Below, piece by piece: positions 16,173 through 21,345 of a stretch of 21,345 bases of DNA; positions within the stretch are counted from its first letter, which is position 1, and the number at the start of each line of letters is the position of its first letter. The stretch is from contig JAYWFU010000076.1 of assembly GCA_043778625.1 (NCBI GenBank), positions 1 through 21,345 of the forward strand, read 5' to 3'. A model generated the notes under the pieces. That model did no database searches, had not been told where the DNA came from, and worked only from the letters and a program-made list of their open reading frames with translations. The translations under genes and the position numbers were made by a program. This DNA comes from JACMRI01 sp043778625. Lineage in GTDB: Bacteria; Bacteroidota; Bacteroidia; UBA4408.

Positions 16173-17221
16173 AAGCGTCTGATAACTATTTATTTTTACA
16201 AACGGGCACAGCTCGTGAGGCATTAACAATGCTAAATATTATAGCAATACCTAATGTAGCTATATTTATAGTAAACGAGTTTAAAACTCTTGTAGGGTCG
16301 CTTACCGATGGCGACATACGAAGAGGATTACTTGCAGGTAAAAACATTGACGAGTCAGTAACCTCTTTCATGAACACTACTAGTAAGTATTTTAAACATG
16401 GGCAGGATAACTTTGAGCAAACTATAGAGTTTAAAAAATTAGGGATTAGGTTTATACCCTTAGTAAATAATCAGTTACAGATAGTGGATATTATTGATTT
16501 AGACAAGCTAAAATCGATACTACCCATTGATGCAATTATTATGGCAGGGGGTAAGGGGGAGCGTTTAAAACCATTAACTGACACTGTACCTAAGCCAATG
16601 CTGTTAGTGGGTAACGAGCCTATTATTATGCGTAACATTAACCGATTAAGTACTTATGGAGTAACTAATTTTCATATTGCTGTTAGGCACATGGCTAATC
16701 AAATAATTGATGGGGTAACAGCGCAAAATAAAAACGAGGTGCAATTAAATTTCATAACAGAAACAGTTCCTCTAGGTACTATTGGGGCTATCAAATTAAT
16801 TGAAAATTTTAGTAATGAGGTAATATTATTAATGAATTCCGATTTATTAACCAATATTGATTTTAACGATTTTTACACAAAATTCATAGCTTCTGGAGCC
16901 GATATGCAAGTGGCCACTGTACCTTATTATGTTGATGTACCTTATGCTGTTATGAATATTAATGAGAACGACCAAGTACTTTCATTTAGCGAAAAACCAC
17001 GATACGTTTATTATTCAAACGCAGGGATTTATATATTCAAAAAATCGTTAATTGATTTAATACCTCCCAACATTGAATTTGACGCAACTAACTTTATGGA
17101 AGTAGTTATTGGTAATAATAAAAAACTTAATTCATATCCATTACTATCTTACTGGTTAGATATTGGACGCATTGATGATTTTTACAAAGCGCAAGAAGAT
17201 GTTAAACACCTAAGTTTTTAA
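16169..17221 (+). CDS. ptmE: CBS-domain nucleotidyltransferase, PtmE-like
   Basis: Residues 1-about 115 form a CBS pair (VAIFIVNEFKTLVGSLTDGDIRRGLL at about 30-55, then RFIPLVNNQLQIVDIID). Residues 120-350 form a nucleotidyltransferase with the signature GGKGERLKPLTDTVPKPM (127-144), the PLGTIGA loop (201-207) and the metal-binding NSDLL (223-227). This CBS-plus-transferase fusion of about 350 residues matches PtmE. In Campylobacter legionaminic acid synthesis PtmE makes GDP-glucosamine from glucosamine-1-phosphate and GTP, diverting the pathway to GDP-linked intermediates. Its presence supports the legionaminate reading over a plain sialic acid route. The CBS pair may sense a nucleotide. It overlaps the acetyltransferase by four bases and shares one base with the next ATG. 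The specificity for GTP is inferred from the family. Confidence 0.88.
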   Translation: MKASDNYLFLQTGTAREALTMLNIIAIPNVAIFIVNEFKTLVGSLTDGDIRRGLLAGKNIDESVTSFMNTTSKYFKHGQDNFEQTIEFKKLGIRFIPLVNNQLQIVDIIDLDKLKSILPIDAIIMAGGKGERLKPLTDTVPKPMLLVGNEPIIMRNINRLSTYGVTNFHIAVRHMANQIIDGVTAQNKNEVQLNFITETVPLGTIGAIKLIENFSNEVILLMNSDLLTNIDFNDFYTKFIASGADMQVATVPYYVDVPYAVMNINENDQVLSFSEKPRYVYYSNAGIYIFKKSLIDLIPPNIEFDATNFMEVVIGNNKKLNSYPLLSYWLDIGRIDDFYKAQEDVKHLSF

Positions 17222-17907
17222 TGACGGAAAAGACCCTATTTATTATTCCAGCAAGAGGAGGCTCTAAAGGAATACCTGGAAAAAATATAAAGCTATTAAA
17301 CGGTAAGCCTCTCATACGCTACAGCATTGATTATGCTCGAAGTTTTACGTCAGACGAAAATATTTGTGTAACTACTGATGATTACTTAATCATTAATTCG
17401 GTAGAAGAATACGGATTAAAAATCCCATTTATTAGGCCGTCGTATTTAGCTACAGATACTGCAGGTACTTATGAGGTACTAATACATGCCTTAAATTATT
17501 ATAAGGATGCAGGAATAACGTATGAAAAAATTGTATTGTTACAACCCACCTCACCATTTAGAAACCCCGAACATTTTATAGCGGCAAACTCCTTATTTTC
17601 AACAGAAGTAGATATGGTAGTTTCAGTATCGGAAACAAAGGCAAATCCTTATTATAATTTGTTTGAAGAAAATGCACAAGGTTTTTTGTGCAAATCTAAG
17701 CCAAGTAATTTTATTCGTCGACAAGATTGTCCGCCTGTGTATGAATACAACGGATCTATCTACATCATTAACGCAAAGTCCTTACGCTTAAAAAAAATAA
17801 ACCAATTTGAAACAGTAATAAAATATGTTATGCCTTTAGAGTATTCGATAGATTTGGACACCCCTTTTGATTGGAAGATTGCCGAACTATTACTGACTCA
17901 AATTTAA
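17221..17907 (+). CDS. legF: CMP-nonulosonate cytidylyltransferase, LegF/NeuA family
   Basis: Activates the nine-carbon acid with CTP to give CMP-sugar, the donor used by sialyltransferase-like enzymes. The 228-residue protein begins IIPARGGSKGIPGKNIK (8-24), the CTP-binding signature of CMP-sugar synthetases. LLQPTSPFR follows at roughly residues 105-113, and it has the family's compact size with no fused domain. The TAATG overlap with the upstream gene indicates coupled translation. It is the last gene of the operon and ends in a 4-base convergent overlap with the minus-strand GT42-like gene. From sequence alone legionaminate, pseudaminate and sialate specificities cannot be separated; the neighbours favour legionaminate. 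Confidence 0.92.
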   Translation: MTEKTLFIIPARGGSKGIPGKNIKLLNGKPLIRYSIDYARSFTSDENICVTTDDYLIINSVEEYGLKIPFIRPSYLATDTAGTYEVLIHALNYYKDAGITYEKIVLLQPTSPFRNPEHFIAANSLFSTEVDMVVSVSETKANPYYNLFEENAQGFLCKSKPSNFIRRQDCPPVYEYNGSIYIINAKSLRLKKINQFETVIKYVMPLEYSIDLDTPFDWKIAELLLTQI

Positions 17908-18773
17908 TTTATATCCTTACGCTCATAGGAGTCAATCATCGAACACTCACTTGCGTTATAAATATTTGCACCACAATACTTAGCATATTTTGCTACTGTA
18001 AAATGCCCTAAAAAAGCCTTGCTTGCAGAATTTAATGCCTCGTGAAGAGTAGACGTAGTAGTTTTTGAATCATCGTTATACAATATTTCTACTACTTTAT
18101 TTGTACTATAAAAATGATTATTATTCAAGCAAAGTTGATTATTATTGTTTACAAACAAATTTGTGTGCCAATCATGATCTGCACCAAGAATGAATATATT
18201 TTTAAATTTCATATTAATCGCCAAAAATATTGATAACACTAAAATGTTTTGACATTGAGGAAACGCCCTTTTATTTTTAAACAAATAGTGCGCTATTTTA
18301 TCAAATCCCTTGAATGCAGTGTAGTTATAATAAGTAATCGTTAAATTAGTGTTTTTTAATACTAATTCAGTAAAACAGATAGATTTTTTTGCTTGTGTAG
18401 GTACTAGTAAATGTATTGGCCACGCGGTATCGTGTTGTAAATGATATAAACATTTAGTTACCGACGGCAAAGGATTATTACTCCAAAAAGCTGGATCCAG
18501 CATCACATAGTAACTAGGTTTTAATAGTACATACTCTGTTGTACTGGCGAAATGATTCACACATATTAAGTTATATTTATTAATTGCTTTTTTATACTTA
18601 ATCAATGATTGATTTAACGAGGGGCCATTACCTAATATTACACATGATAAATTAGTATTATTAGGTAAGTTGCTTCTTCTAAAGCCTGATACAATAATTA
18701 GTTTAATGATTGAAATTAGCGTATTCATTAACTTATTAAAAAATAAAATAATTTTATAATATATTTTCATCAT
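17904..18773 (-). CDS. Putative sialyltransferase-like glycosyltransferase (GT42/DUF115-like)
   Basis: The 289-residue protein is not firmly assigned. It starts with a hydrophobic, basic segment (about 5-29) that could anchor it to the membrane. It then shows CVILGNGPSLNQS (44-56), CVNHFAS (71-77), NIFILGADHDW (192-202) and NNNHFYSTNKVVEIL (217-231). From memory of Campylobacter CstII (GT42), the glycine-rich GNGPSL start, an Asn in the CNQF segment, the CGID(F/Y) strand and a His in front of a helix occur in the same order. These bind CMP-sialic acid there. MptE/DUF115 proteins share part of this fold and are the alternative. The gene converges on the CMP-nonulosonate operon, which suits a transferase for that donor. 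The start at 18773 (or the adjacent Met at 18770) is the only in-frame choice before the hydrophobic segment. Confidence 0.65.
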   Translation of the reverse strand: MMKIYYKIILFFNKLMNTLISIIKLIIVSGFRRSNLPNNTNLSCVILGNGPSLNQSLIKYKKAINKYNLICVNHFASTTEYVLLKPSYYVMLDPAFWSNNPLPSVTKCLYHLQHDTAWPIHLLVPTQAKKSICFTELVLKNTNLTITYYNYTAFKGFDKIAHYLFKNKRAFPQCQNILVLSIFLAINMKFKNIFILGADHDWHTNLFVNNNNQLCLNNNHFYSTNKVVEILYNDDSKTTTSTLHEALNSASKAFLGHFTVAKYAKYCGANIYNASECSMIDSYERKDIN

Positions 18774-18834
18774 ATTAATTTTACAACATATTTAATTGTA
18801 TTTTTCAACAAATAATTGTGTAAAATAGTTTGTT

Positions 18835-20073
18835 TTAATTGAACATTAATTTACCTGTACCAATTATTTTATCCGCAGTATATGCTTTGAATATATAAAG
18901 CCCGCTAGCTAAATTATTTTTTTCTATAGTGACTAATTCACCACCAACAGAGGTACGTTTAATTACTGTACTACCTGTTATATCAAATAGTTCTAAGGTA
19001 ATTACTCCAAGGTTAATAAAGCTAGTTAAATCAATAGCAGCGCTAGTACTAGTAGGATTAGGCTGAACCAATAGGTTATTACTACTAGTGTTAATAACGA
19101 AATTATCCTTTGTTGCTATTACTCTTTTACCACAACTATATTTTAAAATAGTACCATCTAAACCTACAATGTATCCTAGATTAGAGTTAGCAAAATCAAT
19201 TTTAAAAAGTCGCGAAGTATTAGGGGTACTAATATTCCATGTTGTACCGCCATCAGAAGTTGTTAATATAGTTCCTGTGTTATTAGCTACATTTCCACCA
19301 ACAGCAATAGCTTTGTTAGTATCGTAAAATTGAACATTACCCACATAATTTGTAGTTGGGCTCGTTACTGTTGTCCAAGTATTGCCTGAATTAGTAGTGA
19401 TTGTAATAGTAGTATTACCAAGTGCAATACCGTTGCTAGCATTGTTAAAGTCAATAGTTACTAGTGGGTTGGCTGTGCCACTGTTTTGTGCTTGCCAGCT
19501 GACACCTGCGTTAATAGTTTTAAAAATAGTACCTGTGTAATCGCAAGCATACCCTGTTAAAGCGTCTGTAAACTTAATAGCGTAAATAATATTGTTTGAT
19601 ATAATAGTTTGAGCTACCCAAGTAGCACCACCATTGGTAGTTTTAAAAATTTGACCATAGGCACCACTACCATTCACTCCTCCAGTAGCATAGCCTGTAT
19701 TTGCATCATAAAAATATATACAACGTAAATAATTAGTAGTAATATTAATTGGTAGCCAAGTATTACCACCGTTGGTGGTTCGTAATAAAGTTCCTCCATT
19801 ACCTACCGCTACACCGTTGTTTGTATCAGTAAAATCTATTGAGTATAAGTCTTGTGAGGTACCGCTTACCTGTGCTTGCCAAGTAGAGCCTCCATTGGTG
19901 GTTTTTAATATGGTTCCTCCGTTACCACACACATAGGTAGTATTAGCATCTATTGCTGATACACCTAACAAGTGTTGTACTGTACTACTATTGAGTGTTG
20001 TAAAAGTATGTACCTGCCCCTGTACAGTACATACAAACAACATAGGTATTATAATTAGTAATTTAGTTTTCAT
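18835..20073 (-). CDS. Secreted YCF48-repeat protein with T9SS C-terminal sorting domain
   Basis: The 412-residue protein has a signal peptide (about 1-20, ending VQGQ). Six repeats of a beta-propeller type follow, each ending in a G-x-T/S-W turn: residues 61-65, 102-106, 148-152, 189-193, 229-233 and 275-279. A partial seventh, DGTILKYS (306-313), closes the array. The repeats match YCF48/HCF136-like and BNR-type blades. The last about 80 residues (VQPNP, LELFDITG, LASGLYIFKAY, TGKLMF) are a type A T9SS sorting domain, so the protein should cross the outer membrane through the type IX system and be attached or released. The propeller is probably a binding scaffold; no catalytic residues are evident. 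It lies 61 bases upstream of the GT42-like gene on the same strand and has its own promoter. Confidence 0.9.
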   Translation of the reverse strand: MKTKLLIIIPMLFVCTVQGQVHTFTTLNSSTVQHLLGVSAIDANTTYVCGNGGTILKTTNGGSTWQAQVSGTSQDLYSIDFTDTNNGVAVGNGGTLLRTTNGGNTWLPINITTNYLRCIYFYDANTGYATGGVNGSGAYGQIFKTTNGGATWVAQTIISNNIIYAIKFTDALTGYACDYTGTIFKTINAGVSWQAQNSGTANPLVTIDFNNASNGIALGNTTITITTNSGNTWTTVTSPTTNYVGNVQFYDTNKAIAVGGNVANNTGTILTTSDGGTTWNISTPNTSRLFKIDFANSNLGYIVGLDGTILKYSCGKRVIATKDNFVINTSSNNLLVQPNPTSTSAAIDLTSFINLGVITLELFDITGSTVIKRTSVGGELVTIEKNNLASGLYIFKAYTADKIIGTGKLMFN

Positions 20074-20095
20074 GGTAGTTTAGTTTTATTTTTAA

Positions 20096-20129
20096 CAAAG
20101 TTAATTTTATTTGTTTATAATATAATCAA
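20096..20129 (-). promoter_or_regulatory. Promoter of the YCF48-repeat gene
   Basis: On the minus strand TTG (20129-20127) is followed by 23 bases and then TAACTTTG (20103-20096), an exact TAnnTTTG -7 box. The spacer is at the long end of the accepted range. The -7 box is 22 bases before the ATG at 20073. The terminal repeat of the IS1595 remnant begins about ten bases upstream of the -33 box. Confidence 0.65.
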
Positions 20130-20138
20130 GTGTAAATA

Positions 20139-20167
20139 TTTTATGTATGTCCGCAAATACCCATAAT
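20139..20167 (+). repeat. Left terminal inverted repeat of the IS1595-like element
   Basis: Bases 20139-20167 pair with 21149-21177, matching at 27 of 29 positions. The 18-base core TATGTATGTCCGCAAATA (20142-20159) is perfect, and the two mismatches are at 20160 and 20161. Confidence 0.85.
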
Positions 20168-20202
20168 TGATATTTTTTAGTTATCTTAGCAAAAAAAACG
20201 AT

Positions 20203-21155
20203 ATGAATTTATTTAATTTCACAGCAAATTTTGAGAGCGAAGAAGCCTGCATAGCTCATTTCAAGGGCGAACGAGACACTGTGGGTATAATTTGTAATTG
20301 CGGTAACACTACACATTATTGGATAAAAAGCAGGTTGAGTTACGAGTGCAAAATATGCAGAAGTCGTACTTCTTTGCGTAGTGGAACAATTATGCAGAGT
20401 TCCAACTTATCTTTTTTAGTATAGTATAAAACTATGTTTTTACTCAGTGCGACTAAAAAAGGTTTTTCGAGTAAGGAACTGCGTAGCGCATAATGAACAC
20501 CAATTAAAAAAACTAAAGTGAATAAATACAAAAACAATTAGGTTTAAAACGCTACGAACCTGTGTGGGCTATGGTTCACAAGCTTCGTAAGGCAATGGGT
20601 AAGCGAGACGCACGCTACACTTTAGAAGAAATGATTGAAATGGACGAGGGGTATTTTACCATTGAGTCTAGCGAAATAGAAAAAAGTAAAGCTATTAGAG
20701 GACGTGGAGCTGTAGGTAAGCAAAATGTTGCACTACTAGCAGAATCAATCCCTTTGGAGGATATTGAAACAGGAAAGGTGTCTAACCAGTGTAGATATTT
20801 TAAAGCAAAGGTATTAACTAGCCACAGTGCAACTGAAATAAACGGTACTATAAAAGAATCTATTAGTGAAAAAAGTATCGTTTTTAGCGATAAAAGTACC
20901 TCTTACATAAACATAGCAGACTATGTAGAGTTACACTTTATGGAAAAATCAGACAAAGAAACTACTAAAAAAGTGCTGAAGTGGGTACACATTATGATAA
21001 GTAACGCTAAACGAAATTTATTAGGGAACTACCACAAAATAAAAGGTAAGTACTTACAATTATACCTCAACGAGTTTGTTTACAAACTAAATCGAAGATA
21101 TTTTGAGGAGAAACTCTTTGATAGGCTTGTTATTGCTGCAATTACAGGATTATGA
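20203..21155 (+). pseudogene. IS1595-family transposase, broken by a stop codon and a frameshifting insertion
   Basis: The N-terminal piece from ATG 20203 has a zinc-ribbon-like segment with Cys pairs (ICNCG ... YECKIC), then RSRTSLRSGTIM, the usual front of ISXO2 transposases. Reading ends at TAG 20422-20424, where the family has Trp. The frame then continues as YKTMFLLSATKKGFSSKEL to 20481 and is lost. The frame resumes at about 20529 in another phase with QKQLGLKRYEPVWAMVHKL and runs to TGA 21153-21155. The second part keeps MDEGYF, VFSDKST, WVHIMISNAKRNLLGNYH and LNEFVYKLNRRYF, which carry the DDE-type catalytic region. The gap 20482-20528 (47 bases) looks inserted and is not a multiple of three. 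The gene cannot make a full-length protein without suppression. Confidence 0.88.
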
Positions 21156-21177
21156 TTATTTGCGGACATACATAAAA
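21149..21177 (-). repeat. Right terminal inverted repeat of the IS1595-like element
   Basis: Reverse complement of the left repeat, with perfect core 21157-21174. It overlaps the transposase stop codon, as is common in compact insertion sequences. Confidence 0.85.
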
Positions 21178-21184
21178 AAAAATT

Positions 21185-21217
21185 AAAGCACTACACAATT
21201 TCAGTGCATAGTGCTTT
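21185..21217 (-). terminator. Hairpin terminator between the two insertion sequences
   Basis: AAAGCACTA (21185-21193) pairs with TAGTGCTTT (21209-21217). An inner CAC/GTG pair (21194-21196 with 21204-21206) and a two-base bulge extend the stem. Read on the minus strand the stem is followed by AATTTTTTTTT, a good U-tract, so it would end transcription coming from the minus-strand transposase at the right edge. On the plus strand the following bases are poor in T. Confidence 0.65.
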
Positions 21218-21259
21218 ATATTAAAAAAAACTTAAAGTATTCAAGGTTTAAGAGCCTGT

Positions 21260-21345
21260 TTAAATTTTATTCAATAATAATTTTATAGCAGACAGCTTAA
21301 CCATTTCTTCAGCTGTTTCAAAAAGCAGTTCGTAATTTCTGCATA
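21260..21345 (-). CDS. C-terminal end of a second transposase, probably IS5-like (cut by window edge)
   Basis: On the minus strand one frame stays open from the right edge to TAA at 21262-21260. It gives 27 residues that include RNYELLFETAEEM and VKLSAIKLLLNKI. This resembles the end of IS5-family transposases, where an R-Y-E/D-x-L-x-E-T/N segment is followed by a short hydrophobic helix ending in a basic residue. The bases just beyond the stop (AGAGCCTGTTTAAATTTT, 21251-21268) could be the terminal repeat of that element. Only a fragment is visible, so the family call is tentative. Confidence 0.5.
   Translation of the reverse strand, partial: CRNYELLFETAEEMVKLSAIKLLLNKI

Larger units (their letters stand above)
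20139..21177 (+). mobile_element. Decayed IS1595-family (ISXO2-like) insertion sequence
   Basis: An element of about 1.03 kb bounded by terminal inverted repeats containing TATGTATGTCCGCAAATA. It encloses one broken ISXO2-like transposase gene. The size and single-gene layout fit the IS1595 family. I looked for the 8-bp target duplication usual for the family and found none at either possible boundary. That suggests end erosion, recombination between copies, or that the exact ends differ from those I chose within the flanking A/T runs. Confidence 0.8.

Noticed and set aside
12274..17907. Pseudaminic acid pathway (Pse) instead of legionaminic acid
   Set aside because: There is no PseB-like dehydratase/epimerase and no PseG-like hydrolase; instead a NeuC/LegG-type epimerase and a PtmE-like GDP-sugar enzyme are present.
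20131..21185. Target-site duplication around the IS1595 remnant
   Set aside because: No matching 8-base direct repeat could be found for any plausible choice of element ends; the flanks are just A/T-rich.

Overview
The window looks like chromosomal DNA of an AT-rich member of the Bacteroidota. Three things point there: a type III glutamine synthetase, a secreted protein ending in a type IX secretion (T9SS) sorting domain, and promoters of the Bacteroidota form TTTG ... TAnnTTTG. No rRNA, tRNA or CRISPR array is visible. The species cannot be named from the sequence alone.

Layout. Bases 1-2571 carry, on the minus strand, a DPM1-like family 2 glycosyltransferase and then the N-terminal 576 codons of glutamine synthetase III, cut by the left edge. 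A perfect 23-bp palindrome overlaps the glutamine synthetase promoter. Bases 2572-3039 are a gene-free stretch with several closely packed inverted repeats, one of which shares its core with that palindrome. Bases 3040-5766 (plus) hold a membrane-anchored transglutaminase-like protein and a glutamine-hydrolysing asparagine synthetase. Bases 5752-8234 (minus) hold a GT4 glycosyltransferase followed by a LolC/LolE-type permease. Bases 8314-10552 (plus) hold a SAM methyltransferase and a Wzx-like flippase.

Bases 10616-17907 (plus) form a tightly packed, eight-gene sugar operon. It has an SDR epimerase-like enzyme, a TylF-like methyltransferase, a LegC aminotransferase, a NeuB/LegI synthase, a NeuC/LegG hydrolysing epimerase, a NeuD/LegH-like acetyltransferase, a PtmE-like CBS-nucleotidyltransferase and a LegF/NeuA-like CMP-sugar synthetase. 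Together these fit synthesis of an activated nonulosonic acid, most likely CMP-legionaminic acid or a close relative. No recognisable LegB 4,6-dehydratase is in the window. Converging on the operon is a minus-strand gene whose motifs resemble GT42 sialyltransferases, a candidate transferase for that sugar. Upstream of it on the same strand is a secreted YCF48-repeat protein with a T9SS C-terminal domain.

The right end (20139-21345) is mobile DNA: a decayed IS1595-family element with intact terminal inverted repeats, a hairpin terminator, and the last 28 codons of a second transposase, probably IS5-like. Overall the window is a surface-polysaccharide/glycan locus bordered by housekeeping nitrogen assimilation on the left and insertion sequences on the right.
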